64,000 nucleotides of DNA from Paraphaeosphaeria minitans. Lineage: Eukaryota; Ascomycota; Dothideomycetes; Pleosporales; Didymosphaeriaceae. This document shows positions 32,650 through 45,339 of this stretch, piece by piece. The notes beneath the pieces are model-generated. The model searched no databases. It saw only the letters and a program-made list of their open reading frames with translations, and had not been told where the DNA came from. A program made the translations under genes and the position numbers. Within the stretch, counting starts at the first letter, position 1, and each line of letters starts with the position of its first letter. The DNA lies in the NCBI GenBank assembly GCA_015832175.1, contig WJXW01000008.1, positions 1,364,001 to 1,428,000 of the forward strand, in the 5' to 3' direction.

Positions 32650-33604
32650 GGTGGGGGCGGGGTAAGCACCAGCATGACTCCATGTACATATAATTCTAAA
32701 AGTCGTGCACTGCGCCAGCACGCAGCCGGATACACCTCACACACGATCACGGTCCGGCCGAATAACTTTTTGATGTCATCAGCGTCGTTGAAAAAGAGGC
32801 GGAAAAGCAATTTTGTCGCGCAGCGGGCACGTCGCATCAGAGGCAACATGCGGCGGTTTTTAATATCAGGACAGCTCAAACTTTTCCTTGCACCCCGTCA
32901 TCTACCCCTCCACCGCCCCCCGAAAGAACCCACGAGCTAGGTGTACAGTGTCCTGGCCCGTTTGGACAGCAAAAGGCGGATGTTTACGAGTTTGCACTGT
33001 TTGGAAGGAATGCTGAGATGATGTAATTACACAAGATACCCCCTTCCCCAATGATATTCTATTTCCAAGATCATATCGCTGTATGGTGGCTTGTGTGAAT
33101 GTTGCTCGCGGACATAAATATGCAGGGGTGGTGTACAGCTGCGCATTCTACGGCCGGATGATAGGGCTATACGGGTTTCAAAACAGAGCCGCGGGTTTGG
33201 GCATCTGGAGCGCGGAGATGACGAGGGTGGGTTGGTATGGTGTTGTCGTGTGGATTGCTTCGTGAATCCTTGGGTTGTCTGCACTGGATTGGTGGTAGGT
33301 ATTTGTGAGAGATATAGGATGCTGTCGCGGTGGAGCTCACCGGAAAGGCGCAGGGGAATTCGAGTGATGGGAGCATTAATCGTACAAGTAACTCACGTGA
33401 TGTCAACATCAATCGTACAAGCATACGGTCAATGAAAAAATGACGATCACCTGAAACTTCTTGCTGGCCAGAGATCACTATCCCCGCAAAGTCTAGTCAT
33501 CATCACCAGCCCGCCGAGATATCCGCGAATACGATCCCCAGAGAGGTTGGATAGATCGTACCCGCTTCAAGAATCCCATGTGGGTAAGTCATATTGATGT
33601 CCGA
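32650..33604. other. Intergenic, nothing supported
   Basis: Convergent 3' flanks. Short frames on both strands. A 10-bp direct repeat (atcgtacaag) occurs twice near 33378-33420. Confidence 0.4.
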
Positions 33605-34238
33605 TCAGGCTAAATCCGGCAACACACGCACCATGTGCTGGTCTACTGCACCCCACATAACGCCCAAATCACCTTGGACCGGGTTGAAGTGATATAGTAG
33701 GTCAAACGTGGGGAGCCAATCGTTCGGTCCTCCCGTTTCTTGCACGACCTTCTTCTGTGGCCCCGCAGTCTCCCACTTCAAACTCCACATTGCTATTCTG
33801 GGGAATGCTGGTGGATTTGCCTCCATAATGGGTTGGAAGCCAAGTTTCCAGCCAATTGGATGTGCTGCCAAGGGTGCCAAATTTGTGGTTTTTCGAAATT
33901 GGAACAAAGGAGCGTCGGAGGGCCAGGTGGTGTGGTCGAAGAATGGTACGCTTGACGAATGTCGAGTTATTCCATCAATCACTGCATGTTTTCAAAGAGG
34001 CTGCTTCGGGTAGGATGCACAAGGCTGCATGTATTAGGATACAGCCAGGTAACATGTTGTTCTTGCTTACTGCATTGACATTGTACCGGGCACCACAGCG
34101 GATGCATTTGACGAAGTATTATTGAAGCCATTTAGTCGATTATGTTCATCACCGTTCGGCATCGTTGTTGAACATACCTCGCAGCTGTGAACAGGTCGTC
34201 GAGGCAATTCTGTGCCCTTTCGGCCTTGCCATGGCCAT
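33605..34238 (-). CDS. Uncertain zinc-ribbon-like protein gene, possibly broken
   Basis: The clearest part is an open frame 33605-33982 (about 125 codons) with protein-like sequence (VPFFDHTTWPSDAPLF, WKLGFQPIMEANPPAFPRIAMW, QETGGPNDWLPTFDLLYH). Upstream on the same strand are a possible first exon 34178-34238 (ATG 34238, GTATGT donor) and a segment near 34080-34130 reading FVKCIRCGARYNVNA, a CxxCG knuckle. After it come a good GTAAGC donor, a CCTAATA branch and an ATGCAG acceptor. I could not connect these parts without a frame break, so the gene may be a pseudogene, or I have missed a splice site. Family not recognised. Confidence 0.4.
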
Positions 34239-34413
34239 TGTGTAATTGAATGACGGAACTTGGGTGATGGTCGATAGCCAAGACGTTCCCTGTTTATTAC
34301 ACTATAATCACGTTCACGAGGCTCCCTCGTCCACGACAACATTTCATATACTAAAGATTTTCCCGCCGGGACTTGCAGATTAATACACAGCGCTTGCAGG
34401 TGGCGAGAATTCC

Positions 34414-34420
34414 TATATAA
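34414..34420 (+). promoter_or_regulatory. TATA box of the glucuronoyl esterase gene
   Basis: TATATAA 73 bp upstream of the ATG at 34493, in a plausible position for a strongly regulated fungal secreted-enzyme gene. Confidence 0.55.
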
Positions 34421-34492
34421 GTAAGCTGATAGCATTCCTAGTAATCGCAGTTCTCCAGTGGCACAGACTTAGTAGAAACCAACTCACCCACC

Positions 34493-35656
34493 ATGAAGTA
34501 CTCGATCATCCTCCCACTCCTCGCCACCACGGTGTTGGCTGCGCCCCTGGAAGCCCGCCAGGCCACGTGCAAGGTGCCAACATCGTTCCCTACGACGGCC
34601 AACTCGAAGCTTCCCAATCCCTTCAAGTTCTTCGACGGAACTGACGTCAAAACCAAGGCCGACTTTGAGTGCAAGAACAAGGAGGTGCTCGCAGCTATCC
34701 AGGCGCAGGAACTTGGAACCTTCCCACCTAAGCCTTCCACGTTCTCTGCTACGTACTCCGGTGGCACTCTCTCGTTCACCGCTGGCGAGGGCGGCAAGTC
34801 CATCTCCTTCTCTGTCAGCATCAAGGGCAACTCCGGCTCATCCGTTGCCGCTATCATCGCCTATGGAGGCGCGAGCATCCCCGTTCCTGCTGGTGTCGCG
34901 ACAATCACCTTTAACAACGACCAGATGGGTCAGCAGTCAGGGCAGAGCTCTCGCGGAAAGGGCAAGTTCTACGACCTCTACGGTTCAGGCCACAGTGCCG
35001 GTGCCCTGACAGCTTGGGCATGGGGTGTTGACCGTGTCATCGATGCTCTCGAGGCTACCACTGGCCACAACATCGACACCAAGCGCATTGGCGTGACGGG
35101 CTGCTCCAGGAACGGCAAGGGAGCCTTCGTGGCCGCCGCCCTCGTCAACCGCATCGCGCTCGGCATCCCGCAAGAGTCCGGGTCCGGCGGCGCTGCCTGC
35201 TGGCGCGTTTCCGACTCGGAGAAGGCCAAGGGCAAGAACATCCAGACCTCGTCCCAGATCGTCGGCGAGAACGTGTGGTTCTCACCCGCCTTCAACGCCT
35301 TCTCCACCAAGGCAAACACGCTGGCGACCGACCACCACCAGCTCGCTGGTCTCGTCGCACCGCGCGGCCTCATCGTCATCGAGAACGAGATCGACTGGCT
35401 CGGCCCCGTGTCGACCACCGCGTGCATGAAGGCAGGTCGCTTGATCTACAAGGCGCTCGGCGTGCCGGACAACATGGGCTTCACTGGCTCCGGAAACCAC
35501 AACCACTGCTCGTTCCCGAGCAACCAGCAGAGCGACCTAACTGCGTACATCAACAAGTTTCTGCTCAACACCAGCGGAAACACTGCGAATATTGAGAAGG
35601 GTCCTGCTGCTGATGTGGCCTCGTACATTGACTGGACTGCACCGACGCTGACGTAG
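34493..35656 (+). CDS. 4-O-methyl-glucuronoyl methylesterase (CE15)
   Basis: Secreted esterase that cuts ester bonds between glucuronic acid of xylan and lignin alcohols. Single exon, 387 aa. Signal peptide MKYSIILPLLATTVLA, then a probable Kex-type processing site (EAR). Seen: the LPNPFKFFDG start of the catalytic domain, RGKGKFYDLYGSGHSAGALTAWAWG, the family motif GCSRNGKGA with nucleophile Ser205, the PQESGSGG segment with the proposed acid, and a C-terminal catalytic His in GNHNHCSFPS. No cellulose-binding module is attached at either end. Intronless, unlike its neighbours. Closest alternative is none; the motif set is specific. Confidence 0.95.
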   Translation: MKYSIILPLLATTVLAAPLEARQATCKVPTSFPTTANSKLPNPFKFFDGTDVKTKADFECKNKEVLAAIQAQELGTFPPKPSTFSATYSGGTLSFTAGEGGKSISFSVSIKGNSGSSVAAIIAYGGASIPVPAGVATITFNNDQMGQQSGQSSRGKGKFYDLYGSGHSAGALTAWAWGVDRVIDALEATTGHNIDTKRIGVTGCSRNGKGAFVAAALVNRIALGIPQESGSGGAACWRVSDSEKAKGKNIQTSSQIVGENVWFSPAFNAFSTKANTLATDHHQLAGLVAPRGLIVIENEIDWLGPVSTTACMKAGRLIYKALGVPDNMGFTGSGNHNHCSFPSNQQSDLTAYINKFLLNTSGNTANIEKGPAADVASYIDWTAPTLT

Positions 35657-37230
35657 AGGGTAAAGGTTGGAGAGACTTTAGGTTCTGATGTTGGAACACT
35701 CATTGGTAGTTGGTAGATGTCATACTGTAAATATGATGGCTTGACGAATGCGCGCTTCAAACGTACCTCTCCTGGTGTTTCCCTTGTCAGGCTTGATTAC
35801 CTATAAATGGTTGGTGAGTGCGTCGAGAACGATACATGCAGAGAAACTGGTCATTGTGAAAAAGCATCCTGAATCCAGTCTGTCGGCAGAATTTAGAAAT
35901 GCCGTACCTACCTTGCCCGTCCTGTCGACGACGGAGGCTCCGTCACAATGATCTGTACGAGTTCGGTCACCGGGTGCCTGCTAACATTTTGCAGCTCCCA
36001 TGTCGCGATCAAACTCTCCGAAGTACTCCGTGGACTTGACTTTGCAGGAAATCCCCTCCATATAGCACAGGTCTACACGGTTCCCGGGTGGTGATTGCCA
36101 GTACACGTCTAATGGCCTGCTGATTGTCTCCCGTCCAAGGTTGTAGCAATATTGCGCGGGCACGGACCCGCCGTTGTACCTACGTAGGCGCTCCAGCAGT
36201 GAGACATGTGCCGTACCGTAGTGGAGTGGAGTGGCAGGCGGAACCGTTGGAAACGATTACCGTACGGTCTTCACCCGAATACCTAATATGATGGATGCTC
36301 GCGTCGCACGATACGGTAATCCCCTTCAAGAAGTGTTTCTGTCGGTGGAGGAAAGATGTTCATTGTGTGTTAGGGGCCAGTGTATGCAGCGTGGTATTGG
36401 TCAGGTGTAAGGAATGTCGCGAGTTGCGGATCTAGGGGCTACCAGCTCACATGAGAACGTGTATAGCGCGTTTGTAGCTGGTCCAAGCGGTCTGGGGCAT
36501 GAATGTGGGAGTTCCCTCGGGCCCCCCACCAGATTGGCAATGTCCACGCTAGTAGACCCGATATGTCGTGCATGGACACGGCCCAGAGCAACGGCCCAGC
36601 ATATTATGGCAGGTAGACACAGCGGAGCACAGCGGCTCTGACATCCATATCTGCGCCGCACGATATCTCGCAGTGCAACGCGCATGTAGAGGGTGGTGAC
36701 GCTCAAGCACACGTGACTAGACCAGATGCAGCTTAGCGCATCCGTTTGTGGGAAGCGGCGGTGCTTGCCAAGCTAACTCGGGCGTGCGCTTTCCACTCCA
36801 CCCTCAGAGATCTTACCCATCACGATTCCCTACGCGACTGTCCGCCCGCATCTCGCGCGTCCCACCAGGTGCAATCTTGCATAACCCCACGCCTTTCCAA
36901 CCCTCCCCGCGGCACTTTTGCGCCCGCACCCTGACACGTCGAATTTGCAAGTGGCCTCCACTTGGCTCCTTGGCGACTTCAACCTCCGGCGCAACCTCCC
37001 CGGCCCTGTTCCATCAACCGCATCCACAGAAGCCTCTCGGCGTGCACCACCACGCTTGATAATGTCATAGCAGTCGCCTACACGCGCCCAATTACGATCC
37101 TGCGACTCACCTCCCGCTTTACGCGTTCAGTGTCGCCTTGCGCTTCGCACGACGACGGCGTCTCAGGCGTTCTATTGTCTAGCAACGGCTCTTTTGCGCT
37201 ACATACATCACCACCGTCTTTACAGTCGCC
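35657..37230. other. 1.6-kb intergenic region
   Basis: 3' flank of the esterase and the long 5' leader/promoter of the chromatin-remodeller gene. The part from about 36750 is pyrimidine- and CCxxC-rich, as in fungal 5' leaders. No gene is supported. Confidence 0.45.
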
Positions 37231-40200
37231 ATGGCTAGCGTTCAGCCGGCCGCGGGCTTCCAAGGCCAGGGCCAGCTGCCTTCTGGCTTCAACAAAGAGA
37301 TGATCGCAACGGTCTACGCGGTACGTGTTTGCTCGCGCCTTGTCGCGTCCTACATTCCAACGTCGCAAATACTCTGCGCACAATCCATGCTACCTGGGCA
37401 GCCATCTAACGATCCCACAGAAGTACCAGCAAATGAAGCAACAAGGCGTTTCCGAGACCGACCCCGAATACGTCAAAACCAAGAACTTTCTCACTCTCGT
37501 CCAGAGGCAGAACAGTGTGCAACAACAGCAGCGACGTATGATGCAGCAACAGATGGAGCAACAATCGCAGCAAAACGGCGCCACGGCAGGCATGACCAAT
37601 GGCTCCAAACCTGCGGCATCAGCCGATGGCAAGGCTGTGGCTCCATTGCAAGTATCAGGTGCGACTTCGACCGGCCAGGTAGCCTCCATCGATGGCAAGA
37701 CACCAACATCTGCCACCGCTACCCCCACCGCTTTTACTCAGGACCAGCTAGTCCTCTTGCGCAAGCAGATCGCAGCTTTCAAGCATTTGTCCAAAGGCAT
37801 AGCTTTGCCCTTGAACATGCAGCAGCAGCTCTTTGCTACCCAACAGGCAAAAAAACAGAGTACTTCTGAAGCTGTTGCCGCCGCAAGCCAAGTTCTCGAC
37901 AATGTGACGCGCACTGGCAGCGCTGCAACGGTGGGCGCAAACGGGCTCGGCTCGGGCGCGAACGCTCCCGTCAAGCACAAACACCCGGACAAGTTCGAGA
38001 ATCCGTGGGGTACCGATACTGTCAAGAAGGATATTCACTACCTTGCGCACATGTACCGTGCGAACCGACCTTACATCTCCTCCATCATGCCGCTCGGTGT
38101 CAGCGTAGAGGAAGTTCGTAGGGAGATGAACTTGATCGACCAGCGAGAACGAGAGGCTCGCGAGGTCATCCTGTACAACCGCTTGACCGCTCGGAAAGCA
38201 GAGTTGGAGAAAATCAGCGCGAACATCGGATCCTGGGATACTAGCAAGACTGACACCCCGGAGGACGATGGCAAGGTGAAGCTTGCGTTAGTCATTGAGC
38301 AGAAGATGCTCAACCTACTTCCTAAGCAACGCCTTTTGCGCAAACAGATCAGCCGGGAAATGATACATGCCGATAACCTCGCCATGACGGCTAACCGAAC
38401 TCTGTATCGCCGACTCAAGAAGCAATCGCTGCGCGAAGCGCGTCTGACCGAGAAGCTTGAGAAGCAACAGCGCGATGCCCGCGAGACAAAGGAAAAGAAG
38501 AAGCACCATGACTTCATCGAGGCAATCCGCAAGCATCGCCACGAGCTTACCGAATCTAGCATGGCTCAGCGCCATCGGCTGCAGAAGCTGGGTCGTACCA
38601 TGATCACGACACATCAGAACATTGAGAAGGAAGAACAGAAGCGGGTGGAGCGCACTGCCAAGCAGCGTCTCCAGGCTTTGAAGTCCAATGATGAAGAGAC
38701 ATACCTCAAGCTGTTGGGTCAAGCCAAGGACACCCGTATCTCTCACTTGCTCAAGCAGACAGACGGTTTCCTCAAACAGTTGTCTGCATCGGTCAAAGCG
38801 CAACAACGAAGTGCGAACACTCGACTGGGCGTCCAGCAAGAGGAGTCCGAAGACGACAACGAGAGCGAAGACGAGTCTGGCGACGAGGACGCGCCTTCTC
38901 GTCCTGGAAAGAAGAAGACCGACTACTACGAGATTGCGCATCGCGTTAAAGAGGAGGTTACCCAGCAAGCTAAGTGCCTTGTTGGTGGTACTCTCAAGGA
39001 ATACCAGGTCAAGGGGCTGCAGTGGATGATATCACTCTACAACAACAACTTGAACGGTATCTTGGCTGACGAGATGGGTCTGGGCAAGACCATCCAGACG
39101 ATCAGTCTGATCACCTATCTCATCGAAAAGAAGCAGCAACCTGGACCATACCTTGTCATCGTACCCTTGAGTACCCTCACCAACTGGAACAACGAGTTCG
39201 ACAAATGGGCACCCAGCATTACCAAGATCGTCTACAAGGGACCTCCCAATCAAAGAAAGCAGCATCAACAGCAGATCCGCTGGGGACAGTTCCAAGTCCT
39301 CCTGACAACCTACGAATTCATCATCAAAGACCGACCCATTCTTAGTAAGATCAAGTGGCTTCACATGATTGTAGACGAGGGTCACCGGATGAAGAACCAG
39401 AACTCCAAGCTTAGCAGCACGATCACCCAGTATTATACAACGCGCTACCGCTTGATTCTGACAGGAACGCCTCTGCAGAACAACCTGGTTGAGCTTTGGG
39501 CGATGCTGAACTTTGTTCTCCCCACCATCTTCAAGTCATCCAAATCGTTCGATGAATGGTTCAACACTCCATTTGCCAACACTGGTGGTCAAGATAAGAT
39601 GGAGATGACCGAAGAAGAACAGCTGCTCGTTATTCGTCGTCTGCATAAAGTTCTTCGACCCTTCTTGCTTCGACGTCTCAAGAAGGACGTCGAAAAGGAC
39701 TTGCCGGACAAGACCGAGCGGGTTATCAAGTGCAGCTTTTCCGCACTACAAGCGAAGCTTTACAAGCAGCTTGTCACAAACTCGAGTATCCAAGTCAGCG
39801 ATGGAAAAGGTGGCAAGACTGGCATGCGTGGTTTGAGCAACATGCTTATGCAGTTGCGCAAAGTATGCAATCATCCATTCGTGTTCGATGCCGTTGAAGA
39901 TCAGATGAATCCTTCCCGGATATCAAACGATCTGCTTTGGCGAACGGCCGGAAAGTTCGAGTTACTGGACCGCATCCTGCCAAAGTTCAAGGCTACTGGT
40001 CATCGTATCCTGATGTTCTTCCAGATGACGCAAATCATGAACATCATGGAAGATTTCCTACGCCTTCGGGGTATGCACTACATGCGTCTCGACGGTTCGA
40101 CTAAAGCCGACGACCGGTCCGATCTCCTGAAAGACTTCAACGCACCGGACTCTCCATACTTCTGCTTCCTTCTCTCGACTCGTGCTGGAGGTCTGGGTCT

Positions 40201-41518
40201 GAACTTACAGACAGCCGATACAGTCATCATCTTCGACTCCGACTGGAATCCGCATCAAGATTTGCAAGCTCAGGATCGTGCGCATCGTATTGGTCAGAAG
40301 AATGAGGTTCGCATCCTTCGTCTCATCACTTCAAACTCGGTCGAAGAGAAGATTCTTGAGCGAGCCAACTACAAATTGGACATGGACGGCAAAGTTATTC
40401 AAGCTGGTAAATTCGACAACAGGTCCACGAACGAGGAGCGTGAGGCTATGCTGCGTATCATGTTAGACTCTGCGGAGGCAGTGGAGAACATGGAGCAGGA
40501 CGAGATGGACGATGAAGATCTCAATGTCATCATGCAGCGAAATCCTGATGAACTGGAATTGTTCCGAGAGATGGACAAACAACGTTTGCTCACTGAACAA
40601 TACGGCCCTGGAAAGCAGTTCCCACGCCTCTTGAGCGAGCCTGAGCTCCCCGACATCTGGCTCCAGGACGACAACGCCGTCCCTGAAGCCGTTGAAGAGA
40701 TCCCGGTGGGACGAGGTGCTCGTGAGCGCACACGGGTTAAATACGACGACGGTCTCACAGAGGAGCAGTGGCTCGAAGCGGTCGATAATTCCGATGACGA
40801 CGTTGAAGCAGCTGTTGCGCGCAAGGAAGCCAAGGTCGCCAAGCGCGGCAAGAACAAGCAGGTACGGGTTGGGCAGGATATCGGCGATTCGCCAGCACCT
40901 TCGCGCGACGAGTCCGAGGAACCGCAGCCGAAGAAGCGTGGCAGGAGGCCCAAGGAGGTGAAGCGCAAGGCGGATGAGGCCTCTCTGGACGGAGACCCTG
41001 GCCCTCGCAAGCGTGGTCGACCAGCTCCCAAGGTGCCGGAGACGCTGAACCCAGAGCAGCGGGTGGCACTCCAGAAGATTGTCAACGAAGCATACGAGGC
41101 CTTGAATGATCTTGAAATTACAGATCCCAATGAGCCTGACCTTCCACCTCGTGGCATTATCGACCCCTTCATCGAGCTACCGGACAAGTACGACTACCCT
41201 GATTACTACCAGTTGATCAAGAATCCAATCTGCATGCAGATGATCAAGAAGAAGATCAACAAGAAGGAGTACCAGAACCTCCGGCAGTTCCGTGCAGACA
41301 TCTCTATCCTCTGCAACAACTGCCGAACGTACAACGAGGATCAGAGTCTTCTCTACAAAGACGCGAATCTGATTGAGGCCACCCTGGATGCGACGTTGAT
41401 TGAGGCTACCGTTGGCTACCCCGAGTGGCAGAACTTCAGTGACAGGGATGATGGCTCTGTGAACGGAGGGCTGAGCACTGGCCTTCCCAGCGCAGTTGGG
41501 ACGCCTCGGGCGATATGA
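37231..41518 (+). CDS. SWI/SNF- or RSC-type chromatin remodelling ATPase (Snf2/Sth1 class)
   Basis: Catalytic ATPase that slides or evicts nucleosomes. Exon 1 37231-37320, intron 37321-37420 (100 nt), exon 2 37421-41518; about 1395 aa. In order: a Gln-rich N-terminus; a QLQ domain (FTQDQLVLLRKQIAAFKHL, about 170-210); a long helical HSA region (about 280-500); the SNF2 ATPase with Walker A DEMGLGKT, Walker B DEGH, LTGTPLQNN and motif V/VI LSTRAGGLGLNLQ and QAQDRAHRIGQ; a SnAC segment (EREAMLRIML...EDLNVIMQRN); AT-hook-like KKRGRRPK and RKRGRP; and a C-terminal bromodomain with the PDYYQLIKNP motif and the acetyl-lysine Asn in CNNCRTYN. Domain order fits both Snf2 and Sth1. Filamentous fungi usually annotate it as snf21-like; which complex it serves cannot be told here. 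Confidence 0.95.
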
Positions 41519-43259
41519 GCGTCTCGGGAGTACGTTTTCACCTTATGGTGCAGGAACGACTGGCAGCGTGCTAATTTGCCCAGGTGGAGAAGGTTCGTTA
41601 CACCGTCATAGACTTTTTCAGTTGTTTGGCTTGATCAATCCGGCCTTGACCTTCGCGCGTGCAAGACCCTCGGCCGGCTTCTGCACCTCTTGCACGCCCT
41701 CTTTACTCACTTCTTCCCCGTGTCTTTTCCAAGCTGTATAATGTTCGTTCTGACGGGCTGGCGCGCGGTGTGTTTTTTTTTTCCTTTTACTCGCTACGCC
41801 CGCATCTGGGAACGGGGCAACGTGCGTCTCGTCGGGCTGGGGGCAAGAGCGTGTTGTCGATGCCTTGTACACTGGAAACAATTTCGGACACGAGTGACGT
41901 GGCTTCTGAAGCAAGGTTTGATGGGCTTCAATGTATGCGGATGCGGTATCTTTGGAGAAGGCGAAGGGGGGAATGTTTTTGAGGCTTTTTTCTTGTCAGC
42001 CCTCGTGCAGGATTGGCTTGTAGCTGTGATGCAAGTACGTGGAGATGGATAGTTTTGACTCGGGGCGGGAGGGGGGAGGGGAACGTGGATTTTTGGCGGG
42101 GGGGGGGGGGGTGTTGGAGAATGGCAATTTTTTGCAAATCATTATGCTTAACTGTATTGCCTACATGCGCTCCAGTGCTAGAGAGAGGAGAGAGAGAAGA
42201 CGAGAAAGAAAAATAGGCTACACTTTGTGCGGGTCGCGATATATGCGCGTCGCGCGTGTAGGTAGGCTTACCTACCTATCTACCTCCCTCCCTACCTGCA
42301 CCATCTGCGCTCGCTCGAGGGGTGGACTGCAACGGCATCCATGCGTGCGTCTCCGAGGGCGTCGAATCACTCATTTTGTGTACGGACGAACAGTCGAGCT
42401 CGGACCGCGCTTTGGACGGGATCCAGCGAGTGCTTTGTTTGCTCTCGCTCTTGCTCTTGTTCTTGTTGTACCATCGCTCTTGCTCTCCTCTGCTCCGCGG
42501 CAGTCGACTCGTAGTCGTGCTCCCCATCCCACGTCCAACCCCCTCCATGACACAGACGGGCGTCCGACGGTCACGCTCGCGTCTACCGTCCAGCGAGCGG
42601 GCGGGTTTGGGAAACGCGAAGGCGAAGGCGAAGGCGTGGGCTGCGGGGCATGGGCAAGGCGGTGTGCGTGGTGTGCGTGGTGGGAGGAGCTAGGTTAGGG
42701 TATTTTATTCTGCTCGCCCAGATGCTGGGTCGTGTGTGTATGTGTATGTGAGTGTGTTTCCGTGTGTTGGGGAGATGTCACTGGTCATTGCGTGATGGGG
42801 ATGCTTCTTCGTCAAATCGATTGATTCACTTGCACAGAAGAAGCCTGGAGATCGCACGGTCCCAGACTGCCATGACTTTGCAGGAGGAACGAGGATGGAA
42901 TCGTAGCGTGCGTATGGTGTGCTGGCTTTAATTCATGTCATTTCCATTCAGTCATGCCCCGTTGGGCGATATCGATATCTACATGTGCGTTCCCTTGCCT
43001 TCCTGGCCCTCCGGAAACGCCGTGCTTGCCATGCTACATCCAAAAGGAAATAAAATCTTGTTCAACCGAGTCCGCCAGCCCAAATATGTATATGTATGCT
43101 CGCAACGCCGTGATAGACACCTGGGCCCGCGCAAGCCATGTGTATCCATGTGCGCGTCAATGCGGAAGAAACCAAACTCGAGTGGTTCTTCGCTCCTCAT
43201 TTTTTCGAGATGCAACGCTTCCGATCCAAGGATTTGTTGGATAGGTGTGCGGTTGGTCT
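41519..43259. other. Intergenic with simple-sequence tracts
   Basis: 3' flanks of two convergent genes. Contains a G-rich run of about 14 bases near 42097-42110, a GAGA-rich stretch (42180-42215) and CTACCTAC repeats (42262-42298). Long open frames at 42039-42698 are made of such low-complexity sequence and are not called. Confidence 0.5.
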
Positions 43260-45339
43260 TTACGACGGACGTCTCCGCCTAGAGATGATGTCGTCGGCGT
43301 CCTCCTTCTCCTCCGCCACCCGCAGCGTAAGCCAAGCGGCAACGAGCGCACAGCATCCGCCGAACCGCAGCACCCACGCGACGCTGTTATCGCCCGGGGT
43401 GCCTCGCGGCTTCTGCAGCAGCCTGAAGATGACCGAGCTGAACAGCGTGGCAATGACCTGCGGCGCTGCAATCGCCACGTTGTGAATGCCCAATATGACA
43501 CCCGCTTGATCTGCCCCCGTCTCCGCGGCGTCGTCTTCCCCGGCAGCAATTTGAGAGGCTTCGCGGTCGCGTGGGTCTGGGCGCACGAGGCCGCGGCGCA
43601 TGGCGTCGCGCTTGGAGATCTCCGAGGAGAGGAGCGCGAAGGGTGCCCAGTTGGTGAGCGCCCAGGGGATGCCGATGAGGCCAACGAGAACGGTGGCGGA
43701 GGTCGTGCCGCGGACGAAGAAGGTAGCGACCATGAGGGCTGCGAAAATTAGGTGCGAGATGAACCAACCACGGCGCAGCGTGAGGCGCTGGATCTGGACG
43801 ATGGTGCTGTAGGCAGCAAGGCGCTCCGACAAGCTCTTAGCATGCCGGGAGCTTCGGCTGGTTTCTTTGAGGGAGAAGTAGCCTGAGCCTGCTAGTCCAC
43901 CGGGCGTACCAGGTGTCATTGGCGTCATGGGGGTTGTTGCTCCGCCTACTGCCTTGGGAGCGGTGTACGTGGGTGGGATGATGAACGGGAGGAAGATGGA
44001 GGCGACGAAGGTGGTGACGGCAAAGATGAGAAGGGCACCTGTGCCAACACGGGTGCCTTCTTCCAAAACATCGGTAATCTGCTGATCGGTCATGTTGGGG
44101 TTCTTCTCGTATTCCTCGTCGAAGTAAAGATCGCCAATGTATGTCGTGATGTAGAACAAGAAGGGAAACCAGCCGATCCAGGCGAGGAACTGAACCTGAC
44201 ACACTCTCTTGATCTGGAGAGGCAGAGAGCGTACGCTGCGAGCCAAGGACGAGAAGAAGTGTAGGAGGCCTTCCTGAGGCGTCGGGGGACCTTCAAAGGT
44301 TGGGTCACGTTCCGAGACACAGACGCAGCTTATGCCAACTGTGATAGCCATGATGATACACGCAAGGGCACAGAGCACCTTGAATTGGCTAGAGCCGAAG
44401 AAGGGGAAGTATCTGGGAAGGTCGGTTTTTCCAGCGAGGTAACCCATGATGTTGCCCACGCCTGAAGCGCGGATCATCCAAGCGTTTGCGGCTTCTTGTT
44501 GGTGAGTAGGGGCGACGTCTACGATGTATGCTCGAATTCCCGCTTGGACTAAGGTACTGTTAGAACCAGTGTTGGACTGGAGGTGGACGGAACGAAGACT
44601 TACTGACGTTGATAGCGAAATCCAGCACATATACGAACAGGACGGCGAAAAACATGATGCTCGTCTTTACGAAGCCACCCTCTCGGTCGGCACCGAAGAT
44701 GGTGAGAAAGCCACCCACGATCTCCGCTGCCCAGGCCAAGACCATCAAGGAGACGATGGTAGCTGCTGCACCGCCGACGATGAAGGGCCGTCGCTTGCCC
44801 CAGCTGATGCGGCAGTTGTCACTCTTCATTCCGACATACGGCTGGACCAGTGCACCTGATAGAGGGCCGGCAATCCAGACTAGGGCAAGCATCGACTTGC
44901 TGAGACCCAGAGATAGCAGGTAGGGCTGTGTAACGTCAGCTCATGGCTCGGGCCTACGACGTCGAAATGGGCTTACCGAGCCGTTGGACGTCTCGACGGA
45001 CCATCCAATCTGCAGGCCCAGACCACCCAAGGTCAGCAAGAACAGGAACCAACTGCTCTTGGTCTCATCCTGGTCGTAGTCGCCGTGCCAGTCTTCACTG
45101 TCGTCGGGGGAGATGACTTTGGGTAGCTCGTCCACGTCTTCGGACAGGCTGGAGCGCATCAAGGGCGACTGTTCACTGACAGTGTGCTCCATGGGTGGAT
45201 CGTTGGAGTTGGGGCGGAAAGAAACGTTCTTGCGGACATCTGTGTCTAGGCGGGGTGGTGGAGGGAAGAGAGGAGACGTGAGCGACGAGTGCGGCGAGTT
45301 GGTCGACGTGGACACGAGGGCTGGACGCTTGGGCGGCAT
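43260..45339 (-). CDS. SUT-like glucoside/sucrose:H+ transporter (GPH family)
   Basis: Membrane symporter related to S. pombe Sut1 and plant sucrose carriers. Exons 44977-45339, 44604-44925 and 43260-44548; introns 51 and 55 nt (GTAAGC and GTAAGT donors, TTCTAACAG branch in the second); 657 aa. Seen: a 100-residue disordered Ser/Pro N-terminus, then GLGLQIGWSVETSNGS in helix 1, GPLSGALVQPYVGMKSD, the SWGKRRPFIVGG motif characteristic of SUT transporters, DFAINVIQAGIRAYIVDVAPTHQQ in helices 4-5, and a long cytosolic loop (about 400-480) with TPMTPMTPGTPG. Helices 7-12 follow and the tail ends RRRRPS. Substrates in relatives are maltose, sucrose or alpha-glucosides; not determinable here. Confidence 0.9.

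Noticed and set aside
40399..41187. 262-codon minus-strand frame inside the remodeller gene
   Set aside because: Antisense to a well-conserved coding region; Ser-rich shadow.
42039..42698. 220-codon plus-strand frame
   Set aside because: Built from G-runs, GA and CTAC simple sequence; no protein-like part.
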